Positions 8,214 to 17,345 of a DNA stretch of 35,342 nt are shown here, one piece after another (within the stretch, counting starts at the first letter, position 1; each line of letters starts with the position of its first letter). Below the pieces are notes generated by a model that worked only from the letters and a program-made list of their open reading frames with translations, did no database searches and had not been told where the DNA came from. A program made the translations under genes and the position numbers. The stretch spans positions 1 through 35,342 of the forward strand of contig JAGAAY010000014.1 of assembly GCA_017615065.1 (NCBI GenBank). Direction: 5' to 3'. The stretch comes from Bacteroidales bacterium. GTDB taxonomy: Bacteria > Bacteroidota > Bacteroidia > Bacteroidales > UBA932.

Positions 8214-10883
8214 ATGAGACTCTCTTTCAGACATATTATCCTGGCCGCTGCCGCTATGCTGGCGGCGGCCTGGACCAGCCTCGGTGCGGCAAAAAAACCT
8301 TATAAACTCCAGTCCCCTTCCGGTGAACTGACCGTAACGGTAACTGCCGGGGAGCAGCTCGAATGGTCCATATCCATGCAGGGCGTAACGGTACTGGAGC
8401 CGTCGGCTCTGTCCATGTCGTTGGACAATGGAATCGTGTTCGGGCAGAACATGAAGGTCAAGAAAACCATCAAGCGCAGCGTAAACCGCATGATTACGCC
8501 CGTGGTGTATCGCCAGGCGCAGGTGAGGGAAAACTACAATCAACTCACGCTTAAGAGTAACGGCTACAGCGTAGTATTTCGCGCCTATGACAACGGCGCC
8601 GCCTACCGCTTCATCGCCGACCAGAAAAAGCCGTTCAACGTCTTAAGCGAGCAGGCTGCCTTCTCCCTTACCGGCCCTTCCGAAGGCTTCATCCCCTATT
8701 GCCGCAAGAAGGACGACACCATGGAATGCCAGTTCTTCACCTCATTTGAATCCCGTTACACCCGCACCGGTGTCACCGAGTGGGAAAGCGGCCGCCTGGC
8801 CTTCCTGCCCATAACTCTGGATGCGCCTCAGGGCATGAAACTGTGCATCACGGAGAGCGCCCTCACGAACTACCCGGGCATGTACCTTTCTAACGAAGAC
8901 AAGGACACCTCCCTGGAAGCAGTATTCGCCCCCTACCCCAAAGAAATCAAGCAGGGCGGCCATAACATGCTCCAGGGCCTGGTCCAGACCCGTGAAGACT
9001 TCCTGGCAAAGGCCGATGCCAAAGAGGCATTCCCCTGGCGCATCGTAATAGTGGCCAAAGAGGACAAAGACCTCCTCACCTGCGACCTTCCCTGGCTGCT
9101 TGGCGATGAACCGGATCCCGCACAGGACTTCAGCTGGGTAAAGCCCGGAAAAGTAGCTTGGGACTGGTGGAACGCCTGGAACCTCTACGACGTTAACTTC
9201 GAAGCCGGCATCAACAACGACACTTATAAGTATTACATTAACTTCGCCGCCAAGAACGGAATCGAATATGTGATCCTGGACGAAGGCTGGGCTGTGAAAA
9301 AGCAGGCCGATCTCTTCCAGATAGTCCCCGAAATCGACCTTCCCATGCTCTGCAAATATGCGGAGAAGAAAGGCGTGGGGCTCATCCTCTGGGCCGGTTA
9401 CTGGGCCTTCGAAAAGGATATGGAGCGCGCCTGCCGGGAGTATTCGGAGATGGGCGTCAAGGGCTTCAAGGTGGATTTCATGGACCGCGACGACCAGCCG
9501 ATGGTGGACTTCTACCGCCGCACCGCCGAGATGGCCGCAAAGTACCACCTGATGATCGACTTCCACGGAGCTTTCAAGCCCGCAGGCCTCCAGAGGACAT
9601 ACCCCAATGTGGTTAACTTCGAAGGCGTCTATGGCCTTGAGAACGCCAAGGGGCTGAAGGACTACGACATCGACCTGGTCACATACGAGGTGAGCATCCC
9701 CTTCGTGAGGATGGTTGCCGGCCCTGCCGATTACACCCAGGGCGCAATGCGAAACGCCACTAAATCCAACTTCAGGTATGTGAGCTCCGAAGCAATGTCC
9801 CAGGGCACCCGTTGCCGCCAGCTGGCCGAATACGTCATTTTCGACGCTCCCCTCACCATGCTCTGCGACTCCCCTTCCAACTACATGAAGGAAGGCGCCT
9901 GCCTGCATTTCATTGCCGGTGTTCCCACCACCTGGGACGAAACTATTGCCCTTGAAGGCAAGGCCGGAGAATACGTGGCCATGGCCCGCCGCAAAGGCGA
10001 CATCTGGTACGTAGGCGCCCTCACCGACTGGAACGCCCGAGAACTCACCCTGGACCTCTCGTTCATAAAGGACTTTTATTGTCATTTCGAGCAAGGTCGA
10101 GAAATCTCTCCCATTATGGAAATCTTCCAGGACGGAGTGAACGCACACCGCGTTGCAAAGGACTTCAAACAGGTGTACACCACCTTCCCCGAGGACGGGA
10201 AAGTCACCATCAAGATGGCCCCCGGAGGCGGCTGGGTTGCCGTATTCCGCAAAGAACCCGAGCCGTGGAACAGCACCGACTCGGACTGGCCCAAGCTTGG
10301 CCGTTACCACGACAAAAACGCCGAAGTAGCCGCCAGTCCAAAGGCCGTCCTCTTCGGCGACTCCATAACCCAGAACTGGGCCAGGTACGACAGCCCCTGG
10401 CTTGAGGAGCACAACTTCGCGGGCCGCGGCATCGGCGGACAGACCACCATGCACCTGCTTTCCCGCATGCGCCAGGACGTCATCGACCTTCATCCGGAGT
10501 ACATGGTCCTGCTCATCGGCATAAATGATATTGCCCGAAACAACGGTTACATTTCCTTAGATGACACGTTCAAGAATATCGTGTCGATAGTGGAACTTGC
10601 TCAGTACAACGGCATAAAGCCGATCATGTGCACGCTTTGCCCCGCCGGTGAAATCACCTGGAGAAAGAGAGTCGGGGATCCAAGGCCCATGGTGGCGCAG
10701 TTGAACGCCATGATCACTGAATATGCCGCGGAGCACAACATCCCGCTCGTGGACTATCACAGCGTCCTGCGCATTGAAGACGATTCGATGAATCCTGATT
10801 ATCAGCAGGATCCCGTGCACCCCAACCTGGAAGGCTACAAAGTAATGGAAAAAGCCCTACTGGACGTTTTGGAAAACTTGTAA
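8214..10883 (+). CDS. GH97 alpha-glycosidase fused to a C-terminal SGNH/GDSL hydrolase, 889 aa
   Basis: A signal peptide (residues 1-25) precedes an N-terminal GH97 beta-sandwich (about 30-290) and a TIM barrel (about 295-600). The barrel has KVDFMDRDDQ with D421 and NFEGVYGLE with E470. An aspartate at the first position is the nucleophile of the retaining GH97 branch (alpha-galactosidase or beta-L-arabinopyranosidase type), so the inverting SusB type is less likely; this is inferred from family knowledge. The C-terminal GH97 beta-domain ends near residue 685. A complete SGNH hydrolase follows: GDSIT with S717, the GRGIGGQTT glycine block, GINDI, and DPVHPN with D866 and H869. Such enzymes are usually carbohydrate acetyl- or acylesterases. 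A 28-bp palindromic repeat is translated in frame at residues about 622-632. The gene lies in a tight operon. Confidence 0.88.
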   Translation: MRLSFRHIILAAAAMLAAAWTSLGAAKKPYKLQSPSGELTVTVTAGEQLEWSISMQGVTVLEPSALSMSLDNGIVFGQNMKVKKTIKRSVNRMITPVVYRQAQVRENYNQLTLKSNGYSVVFRAYDNGAAYRFIADQKKPFNVLSEQAAFSLTGPSEGFIPYCRKKDDTMECQFFTSFESRYTRTGVTEWESGRLAFLPITLDAPQGMKLCITESALTNYPGMYLSNEDKDTSLEAVFAPYPKEIKQGGHNMLQGLVQTREDFLAKADAKEAFPWRIVIVAKEDKDLLTCDLPWLLGDEPDPAQDFSWVKPGKVAWDWWNAWNLYDVNFEAGINNDTYKYYINFAAKNGIEYVILDEGWAVKKQADLFQIVPEIDLPMLCKYAEKKGVGLILWAGYWAFEKDMERACREYSEMGVKGFKVDFMDRDDQPMVDFYRRTAEMAAKYHLMIDFHGAFKPAGLQRTYPNVVNFEGVYGLENAKGLKDYDIDLVTYEVSIPFVRMVAGPADYTQGAMRNATKSNFRYVSSEAMSQGTRCRQLAEYVIFDAPLTMLCDSPSNYMKEGACLHFIAGVPTTWDETIALEGKAGEYVAMARRKGDIWYVGALTDWNARELTLDLSFIKDFYCHFEQGREISPIMEIFQDGVNAHRVAKDFKQVYTTFPEDGKVTIKMAPGGGWVAVFRKEPEPWNSTDSDWPKLGRYHDKNAEVAASPKAVLFGDSITQNWARYDSPWLEEHNFAGRGIGGQTTMHLLSRMRQDVIDLHPEYMVLLIGINDIARNNGYISLDDTFKNIVSIVELAQYNGIKPIMCTLCPAGEITWRKRVGDPRPMVAQLNAMITEYAAEHNIPLVDYHSVLRIEDDSMNPDYQQDPVHPNLEGYKVMEKALLDVLENL
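10080..10107 (-). repeat. Palindromic 28-bp repeat, copy A (inside GH97-SGNH gene)
   Basis: Read on the minus strand it is AGATTTCTCGAC-CTT-GCTCGAAATGACA. It matches copies B (30297-30324) and D (33474-33501) at all but a few positions. It is translated as part of YCHFEQGREIS in the GH97 C-terminal beta-domain. Confidence 0.8.
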
Positions 10884-10893
10884 TCAGATATAG

Positions 10894-13404
10894 ATGAAAA
10901 AGCTTCTTTTGCTTTCTGCTGCCGCTCTTGTTCTTGCGGCAGCTTGCAACAGGGTTGAGAATGAACCCGTGGCCGAAGAATTCACCACACTGGAAATCGG
11001 CATGCCGGGCGCATTGACGCGTACCCATCTTGGCGAATCCGTGAGCAATTCCCGCAAGGTATACTGGTCCAACGGAGACCAGGTCGCCGTGAACGGAGTG
11101 GCCTCGGTGGCCCTTTCCGGAATAGGAGACACTGAACAGACCGCCACCTTCACGTTCCCCGGTGTAATATCGGCACCATATAACTTGCTGTATCCGGCAT
11201 CGCTGTACGATAACGCCTCCCATATCGTACTGCCCGCCACTCAAACGTACGATGCAGGCAACGCAGTGGCAGTTCCCCTTGCAGGTCACGCAAACGATGC
11301 CTCAAGCATCAGTCTGAGCCACATTTGCGCAATAGTCCAGTTGTCAATCAAGAAGGATCCGGCAATATCGGCAAGCAACCTGGCAACGGTAACATTCAAA
11401 GACAATAGCGGCGAACAGGTTTGCGGCGCCTTCTCCATCGACTATACAGACGGCACACTCACCCCTTCTGGATCCGGTCCCAAAGTCACCCTCAACGTGA
11501 ACCAGCCCCTGTCTGAGACCACCGCACTGGATCTTTTCCTTATTGTTCCTGCCAGGACATACGGCAACGGTTTCATCGTGGAAATGGAGGATGCCGATGG
11601 CCGTACGATGACCAAGATCAAGAGCAGCGGCACCGTTCTCGAAGCCGGCAAGCTGAAGAAATTCACCGAATTTACCTTCAAGCCTTCGCCTGAAGCCACT
11701 GAATTCACCATCGACGATGTGATCGAGGAAGTCCTCCCTCCGGACGGATATAACGTAACCGGACGCGTTGTGGACAACGCCGGTAAAGGCATCGAAAACG
11801 TTGTCGTATCCGACGGCCTCAAGTGCGTACGCACCATGTTCGACGGAAGCTTCTATATGGAAAGCGCCATTGCCGATGTCAAGTACGTCTTCGTGAGCAC
11901 GCCTTCCGGCTACATGCCTGTAGTATCCGGCGGCATTCCCCGTTTCTACAAGGCAAAGGCCGATATTACCCCATCAGCCGGCATTTATGACTTCGGCGAC
12001 TTCGTGCTTACTCCGGTTGCAAATCCAAACAGGTTTACCCTCCTGATATCGGCCGATCCCCAGCCCCGCCAGTTTAAATATACTCTGGACAGGATAGCCT
12101 ACAAGTCCCTGGATGTGTGCCAGGACCTTTACCAGGAGCTCTATGACGTTGCGTCCGGCATCACCGGCCGTCAGGTCTACGGCATCTGCCTGGGCGACAT
12201 CGTCCACGAGGACATGTCCCTGTACAGCAATTATGTGACCGCCCTTGGCACTCTGGCATATCCAACTTACAACATCATCGGCAACCACGACAATAATTAC
12301 CAAACTGCCAACGACGAAGAAGCTGCTGCGGATTTCGAGTCCTATTTCGGCCCCCGCAACTATTCCTTCAATATCGGAGGAATACATTTCGTGATGCTTG
12401 ACAACCTGATACAGGGTGGATATGACAATTCAAAGTCACTGGACGCCTACGACCAGGGCCTCACCGACCGCATCTGGGAATGGCTGCAGAACGATATGTC
12501 ATACATCCCCACCTCCACCAAGATTATGGTATGCGCCCACTCCCCCATGTTCAAGCAGCAGAGCGGCAGCGAACGCACCAACACGGCCTATCACGGCGGC
12601 ACCACCAGTTCCAAGACAAATTATACCTATGGCTACGGCGATCTGTTTGACAAATACGATGAGGTACATGCCTGGGCAGGTCACACCCACTCCGGCTTCA
12701 ACTTCATCTATGGTTCCACCCACAGGCACAAGAACGTCCAGGTGCACACTCTGGCCCGTTCCACAGGCGAACTCTGGACCAACGAGTACCTTGCCAACGG
12801 AACACCCCGCGGTTTTACTGTCGTGGAAGTGGATAACGGAACGATTACATGGAAATTCCATCCCGTCACCCGCCAGAGGGGTGCCTTCCAGGGCGTAACC
12901 ACAGGATACTGCTCCGCCGGTGCACCGGCATATCAATGGCGTGACTGGTCATACAACGCCGCCGGCGTAGCAGTCATGAATGAAGGCGGATCGCTCACCG
13001 AAGACTACCAGATGCACGTTTACCCGCGCGGGGCATACGGAGACAACTACGTTTACGTAAATGTCTTCCTATGGGATGAAAAATGGCAGAAACCGGTATG
13101 GACGCCAACCGGCGGCACCCCCGTTCAGATGACCAGAATCTATTCCTCAGGAAACCCTCTTATCACTGATACCGAAAATATTTACGACAAGGCCGATACC
13201 GAATTCCGCACCTGGTATAAGACCAATGCCAACAAGAGCGGCGGCAGCCTGGCCGATCTGGATGGTTATTATACCGTAGCGCCGGGAGATGAAGGCCTGA
13301 TCACCACCCTGTTCCGCGCTCCGGCGGACGCATCACCCAACAGCGGTACCGTAACGGTAACCGACCGTTTCGGAAACATTTATTCCCGTAATGTAAGCTG
13401 GTAA
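10894..13404 (+). CDS. Calcineurin-like phosphoesterase lipoprotein with fimbrillin-like N-terminus (copy 1), 836 aa
   Basis: A lipoprotein signal (MKKLLLLSAAALVLAAAC, C18) leads into an N-terminal domain of about 250 residues with the fimbrillin-like signature ALTRTHLG...VYWSNGDQV. A small beta-sandwich follows (YNVTGRVVDNAGKGIENV, about 286-370; MetallophosN-like). The metallophosphoesterase core then shows D388-x-Q390, GD435, GNHD with H465 and D466, H549 in CAHSPMF, and GHTH with H597 and H599. Gln replaces the usual His of the first D-x-H motif. From about residue 600 a C-terminal domain of the MetallophosC type ends in a beta-rich tail (VTDRFGNIYSRNVSW). It probably hydrolyses a phosphomonoester or diester at the cell surface; the substrate is unknown. 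The gene begins 10 bases after the GH97 gene and is followed 3 bases later by its paralogue. Confidence 0.85.
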   Translation: MKKLLLLSAAALVLAAACNRVENEPVAEEFTTLEIGMPGALTRTHLGESVSNSRKVYWSNGDQVAVNGVASVALSGIGDTEQTATFTFPGVISAPYNLLYPASLYDNASHIVLPATQTYDAGNAVAVPLAGHANDASSISLSHICAIVQLSIKKDPAISASNLATVTFKDNSGEQVCGAFSIDYTDGTLTPSGSGPKVTLNVNQPLSETTALDLFLIVPARTYGNGFIVEMEDADGRTMTKIKSSGTVLEAGKLKKFTEFTFKPSPEATEFTIDDVIEEVLPPDGYNVTGRVVDNAGKGIENVVVSDGLKCVRTMFDGSFYMESAIADVKYVFVSTPSGYMPVVSGGIPRFYKAKADITPSAGIYDFGDFVLTPVANPNRFTLLISADPQPRQFKYTLDRIAYKSLDVCQDLYQELYDVASGITGRQVYGICLGDIVHEDMSLYSNYVTALGTLAYPTYNIIGNHDNNYQTANDEEAAADFESYFGPRNYSFNIGGIHFVMLDNLIQGGYDNSKSLDAYDQGLTDRIWEWLQNDMSYIPTSTKIMVCAHSPMFKQQSGSERTNTAYHGGTTSSKTNYTYGYGDLFDKYDEVHAWAGHTHSGFNFIYGSTHRHKNVQVHTLARSTGELWTNEYLANGTPRGFTVVEVDNGTITWKFHPVTRQRGAFQGVTTGYCSAGAPAYQWRDWSYNAAGVAVMNEGGSLTEDYQMHVYPRGAYGDNYVYVNVFLWDEKWQKPVWTPTGGTPVQMTRIYSSGNPLITDTENIYDKADTEFRTWYKTNANKSGGSLADLDGYYTVAPGDEGLITTLFRAPADASPNSGTVTVTDRFGNIYSRNVSW

Positions 13405-13407
13405 AAA

Positions 13408-15864
13408 ATGCGACGTTTACTCTGGCTCATCGTTCCGCCTCTCTTATTGGCGGCATGTGATCCTGCTGAAAAGGAGGACCCCGGGAAACCGGGGACCGAC
13501 CCCATTACTCCCAATACCGAGTACACAACGGTTAAAGTGGGCCGGCCCGCCGATATTACCGGATATTGGGCCGATGGAGACATAGTCAACGTAAACGGAA
13601 CATCCTCCGCAGCCCTTGAAGGCGTGGGCTCCGAATCATCCAACGCATTTTTCATCTTCCCCGCCGCACTTACAACACCGTACAGGCTGCTTTACCCGGC
13701 ATCGTTCTATTCGGATGCAACCCATATCGACATTCCTGCCGCACAGACCTACACAACAGGCAAGATAGCATCAGGCACTGCGCCTATGGCCGGCTATTCA
13801 AACAATCCGGAAAACGGAGGCTCTTTGAATCACCTGTGCGCATTCATCCGGATACCGGTGAGGAAAGATGCGAATGTATCGGCAAGCCGCCTTTCAACGC
13901 TCAAATTCAAAGGCAACAACGGTGAGCAGTTATGCGGGATATTCCGCATAGACTATGAGAACCATGCGATGGAATCGGCCGGTGAAGGCGGGCAGCTCAC
14001 TCTGAATGTAGGGCAGGCCCTGTCGGAATCCTCCGCCCTGGACCTTTACCTCGCGGTTCCCGCAAGAACCTATAGCAAAGGCTTCTCCGTAGAACTTGAG
14101 GACGAAGAGCATCGCATCATGAAAGCGGCACGCAGCGATGGCATTGCCCTGGAGGCCGGCAAACTGACAAGCCTCAACTCCTTCAGTTTCAAGCCTTCGG
14201 ACAAGGTGTACGAGCTCACGCTTGAAGGCGAGGATCCGGTTGTCACTCCCCCGGATGTTTACAACGTAAGCGGAAGGGTCGTGGACAACAAGGGAAAGGG
14301 CATTGAAGGAGTTGTCGTCTCTGACGGAACGCTGTGCGTACAAACCCTTTCGGACGGCACTTTCTACATCAACAGCGATATCGCAGATGTCAAATACGTA
14401 TTTGTGAGCACGCCTTCAGGCTATCTGCCTCCTGTAGAAGCCGGAATGCCCAGATTCTACAAGGAAAAGTCCGGTGCTTCGGTATCTGGTGGAAAATACG
14501 ATTTCGGTGACTTTGTCCTCACCCCGGTTGCAAATCCGGGCACATTCACCCTCCTTATAACGGCCGATCCCCAGCCCAGGAAATCCACCGCCACACTGGA
14601 TAATGTGGCATACCGTTCCTGGAAGTGCGTCCTGTCCATGTTCAGGGATCTTAAAGAAACTGCAGCCGCCATCAACGGCCGTCAGGTTTACGGCATTTGC
14701 CTGGGCGACCTTGTTCACGGCAACGACGCAACCAACCTTGCCCTGATGGATGACTATGCTTCAGAGCTCGGTAATCTGGGATATCCCACCTACAACATCA
14801 TCGGCAATCACGACAACGACCTCACTGCTGCCGATGACGATGGCGCCGCATGGAAGTTCGAAAGCCTGTTCGGCCCCCGGAACTATTCCTTCAACATCGG
14901 AGGAATACACTTCGTGATGCTGGACAACCTGATTCAGGGTGGAAATGACAATACTCTGGCTATCGACAAATATGAGCAGGGTCTCACCGATAAGGTCTGG
15001 ACCTGGCTGCAGAACGATATGTCCTTTATCCCTACAGGCACAACCATAATGGTTTGCGCCCACTCCCCCATGTTCCGCCAGGAAACCGGAAGCGAGCGCT
15101 CGAATACCGCCAGGCACGGCCCCGACTACGGCGCGCTTTTCGATAAATACGCCGAGGTCCATGCCTGGGCCGGACATACACACAGCACATTCAATTACGT
15201 CTATCCCAGTTCACACAGACACAGGAACGTAGAAGTCCATACCCTGGCCCGTTCCACCGGTGAACTCTGGACCAACGAGTATCTTGCCAACGGTACACCG
15301 CGCGGTTTCACCGTGGTGGACATCGTGAACGGAAAAGTATCGTCCTGGCAGTTCCATGCCACCAAATATCTGATGAGCAACCATCACGGAAATTACGGAG
15401 CACCGGATTATACCTACTGCGACTGGGAATACGTCTCCTTCGAGAGCATCAAAATCGCCCGGATGAAAGATACAAAACAGTATCTCGACCCCAACTACCA
15501 GATGCATGTATACGCCCCGGGCGCCTACGGTGACAATTACATCTATGTAAATGTGTTCCTCTGGGATGACAAATGGCAGAATCCGGTATACATCCCTGAA
15601 GGAGGGAGTCCGGTTACCATGACTCACCTGGAAGCTTATGACGGGTCAACTCCTGTTGCTACCACGTACGACCGCGGTGACGCCGAGTTCAGGACCTTCT
15701 ACTACAATAACAGTAATTACCGGAAGACGCTGGGCAGTGACTACACTGCCACCAATCCCGGCCTTCACACGCTGTTCCGTGCCCCGGCCGCAGCCAGCGG
15801 CAAAGGCACGGTGAGCGTCACCGACCGCTTCGGAAACACTTACACCCGTACGGTAAGCTGGTAA
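13408..15864 (+). CDS. Calcineurin-like phosphoesterase lipoprotein (copy 2, tandem paralogue), 818 aa
   Basis: It has the same architecture as the preceding gene: a lipoprotein signal ending LLAAC (C17), an N-terminal beta-domain, a MetallophosN-like sandwich (YNVSGRVVDNKGKGIEGV), a phosphoesterase core and a C-terminal domain ending VTDRFGNTYTRTVSW. Core residues are D387-x-Q, LGDLVH, GNHD with H468, H552 in CAHSPMF, and GHTH with H590 and H592. All metal ligands match copy 1, so both copies should be active. The paralogues agree closely over the core (for example NYSFNIGGIHFVMLDN in both) but differ at the N-terminus: copy 2 lacks the TRT segment and has a Pro/Gly/Asp-rich linker after the lipobox. 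This points to a tandem duplication followed by divergence of the exposed N-terminal domain. It is the last gene of the operon. Confidence 0.85.
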   Translation: MRRLLWLIVPPLLLAACDPAEKEDPGKPGTDPITPNTEYTTVKVGRPADITGYWADGDIVNVNGTSSAALEGVGSESSNAFFIFPAALTTPYRLLYPASFYSDATHIDIPAAQTYTTGKIASGTAPMAGYSNNPENGGSLNHLCAFIRIPVRKDANVSASRLSTLKFKGNNGEQLCGIFRIDYENHAMESAGEGGQLTLNVGQALSESSALDLYLAVPARTYSKGFSVELEDEEHRIMKAARSDGIALEAGKLTSLNSFSFKPSDKVYELTLEGEDPVVTPPDVYNVSGRVVDNKGKGIEGVVVSDGTLCVQTLSDGTFYINSDIADVKYVFVSTPSGYLPPVEAGMPRFYKEKSGASVSGGKYDFGDFVLTPVANPGTFTLLITADPQPRKSTATLDNVAYRSWKCVLSMFRDLKETAAAINGRQVYGICLGDLVHGNDATNLALMDDYASELGNLGYPTYNIIGNHDNDLTAADDDGAAWKFESLFGPRNYSFNIGGIHFVMLDNLIQGGNDNTLAIDKYEQGLTDKVWTWLQNDMSFIPTGTTIMVCAHSPMFRQETGSERSNTARHGPDYGALFDKYAEVHAWAGHTHSTFNYVYPSSHRHRNVEVHTLARSTGELWTNEYLANGTPRGFTVVDIVNGKVSSWQFHATKYLMSNHHGNYGAPDYTYCDWEYVSFESIKIARMKDTKQYLDPNYQMHVYAPGAYGDNYIYVNVFLWDDKWQNPVYIPEGGSPVTMTHLEAYDGSTPVATTYDRGDAEFRTFYYNNSNYRKTLGSDYTATNPGLHTLFRAPAAASGKGTVSVTDRFGNTYTRTVSW

Positions 15865-15871
15865 AAAAAGA

Positions 15872-15904
15872 GCCCGGTTCTCAACAGAGCCGGGCCGCTT
15901 TTTT
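15872..15904. terminator. Strong bidirectional terminator between convergent units
   Basis: GCCCGGTTCT (15872-15881) pairs with AGAGCCGGGC (15886-15895) around a CAAC loop. T6 (15899-15904) follows on the plus strand and an A-run (15863-15869) precedes it, which is the T tract for minus-strand transcripts. It ends both the phosphoesterase operon and the recA unit. Confidence 0.9.
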
Positions 15905-16259
15905 AAGGCATTTCCTGAAATATCCAGTCTCTTTCCCCATCGTCCCAGAGGACGGTGAAGTCCCGGGGCTCCAGATAGACGCCCTGGATCCTGTCGTAAA
16001 AGTCCAGATGCATGATGCCGCCCGCGAAATCGCGGTTGACATTGGTCGTGAGCTTCATAAGGATGCTTTCCAACTCATATCCGGAAAGGTTGTAGTGGTG
16101 ATACGGACCGAAATCTGCGGGGCCGCAGGTTACCACGGTGCTCATATCATAATAGGTAAGCGATACGGTTGCCGTTACCACGATGTCCACGTCCTTGCAG
16201 GACGAGGTGAACGGCAGGAGCAGTACAACTGCTGCGAAGAGGGATAACAGGCGTTTCAT
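15903..16259 (-). CDS. Small hypothetical lipoprotein downstream of recA, 118 aa
   Basis: The N-terminus MKRLLSLFAAVVLLLPFTSSC is a clear lipoprotein signal with the lipobox cysteine at residue 21. The mature part of about 97 residues is rich in aromatics (YYDMSTVV, YHHYNLSGYELESIL, DFYDRIQGV) and predicted mixed alpha/beta. No family is recognised. The start codon lies 5 bases after the recA stop, so it is very likely co-transcribed with recA, and the gene ends inside the T tract of the bidirectional terminator. What a secreted lipoprotein does behind recA is unknown. Confidence 0.65.
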   Translation of the reverse strand: MKRLLSLFAAVVLLLPFTSSCKDVDIVVTATVSLTYYDMSTVVTCGPADFGPYHHYNLSGYELESILMKLTTNVNRDFAGGIMHLDFYDRIQGVYLEPRDFTVLWDDGERDWIFQEMP

Positions 16260-16264
16260 GGCTC

Positions 16265-17299
16265 TTAGTCTTTAACGTTCAACAATGCTTCGCGTATGCG
16301 GGCTTCAATTTCGCCGGAAAGCTCCGGGTTGTCCAGCATAAGCTGTTTTGTTGCCTCGCGTCCCTGTGCCAGACGGGTTTCTCCGTAGCTGAACCAGGAA
16401 CCGGACTTCTTGAGTATTCCAAGTTCCACGCCAAGATCCACAATTTCTCCACTTTTTGATATTCCTTCTCCGAAAACGATGTCGAATTCTGCCTTGCGGA
16501 AGGGCGGAGCCATCTTGTTTTTCACCACTTTTACCTTCACGTGGTTGCCCAGGGCTTCGTCGCCGTCCTTGATCTGTGTAGTGCGGCGGATGTCCAGGCG
16601 CACGGATGCGTAAAACTTAAGCGCATTGCCGCCCGTGGTGGTTTCCGGATTGCCGAACATGATGCCGATCTTCTCGCGCAGCTGGTTGATGAAGATGCAG
16701 CATGTGCCGGTTTTGGAGATGTTTGCCGTGAGTTTGCGGAGGGCCTGGCTCATCAGGCGGGCCTGCAGACCCACTTTGTTGTCTCCCATTTCGCCTTCGA
16801 TCTCCGCCTTGGGAGTAAGGGCTGCAACGGAGTCTATCACAACAATGTCGATGGCGCCGCTGCGGATGAGGTTATCGGCAATTTCCAGCGCCTGCTCGCC
16901 GTTGTCCGGCTGAGAGATGAGCAGCGTATCCAGGTTTACGCCCAGGGCCTTGGCATATGTGCGGTCGAAAGCATGTTCCGCGTCGATGATGGCGGCTATG
17001 CCTCCGCTCTTCTGTGCCTCTGCGATGGCGTGGATGGCAAGGGTTGTCTTGCCGCTGGATTCCGGGCCATAGATCTCGATAATCCTGCCCTTGGGATATC
17101 CCCCTATTCCAAGCGCATGGTCCAGCGAAATAGAGCCGCTGGGGATGACCTGTGCCGAATCCCACTCCGGCTGGTCTCCGAGTTTCATAATCGTGCCTTT
17201 CCCATAATCCTTCTCGATTTTGTCGAGAGTAGCCTGCAATGCCTTGAGTTTTGCGGCATTGACCTCTGCACCGGTCATTTCTTCTACTGTCTTGGCCAT
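16265..17299 (-). CDS. recA: Recombinase RecA
   Basis: This 344-residue protein is RecA, the ATP-dependent strand-exchange protein of homologous recombination and the SOS co-protease. The Walker A motif GPESSGKT lies at residues 78-85. The core contains [19 protein letters not shown] (Walker B and loop L1 region), then INQLREKIG and [10 protein letters not shown] (loop L2). The length is normal for Bacteroidota, and the start [10 protein letters not shown] fits a promoter 47 bases upstream. A 7-bp perfect palindrome lies between that promoter and the gene. recX is in the same window (24113-24568) but in a separate unit. Confidence 0.98.
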   Translation of the reverse strand: MAKTVEEMTGAEVNAAKLKALQATLDKIEKDYGKGTIMKLGDQPEWDSAQVIPSGSISLDHALGIGGYPKGRIIEIYGPESSGKTTLAIHAIAEAQKSGGIAAIIDAEHAFDRTYAKALGVNLDTLLISQPDNGEQALEIADNLIRSGAIDIVVIDSVAALTPKAEIEGEMGDNKVGLQARLMSQALRKLTANISKTGTCCIFINQLREKIGIMFGNPETTTGGNALKFYASVRLDIRRTTQIKDGDEALGNHVKVKVVKNKMAPPFRKAEFDIVFGEGISKSGEIVDLGVELGILKKSGSWFSYGETRLAQGREATKQLMLDNPELSGEIEARIREALLNVKD

Positions 17300-17322
17300 A
17301 AATAATTTAGTTATAAGTTTAC

Positions 17323-17338
17323 GGCGGAATTTTCCGCC
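17323..17338. promoter_or_regulatory. Palindrome at the predicted recA transcription start
   Basis: GGCGGAA-TT-TTCCGCC is a perfect 7-bp inverted repeat with a 2-base centre. It lies immediately downstream of the recA -7 box, roughly at +1 to +17. It could be a repressor operator or an RNA 5' hairpin. Confidence 0.5.
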
Positions 17339-17345
17339 TTGTTCA

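Noticed and set aside
8742..10493. 583-codon open frame on the minus strand opposite the GH97-SGNH gene
   Set aside because: It is a mirror of codon bias in a strong GH97-SGNH gene; no signal, motif or promoter supports it.
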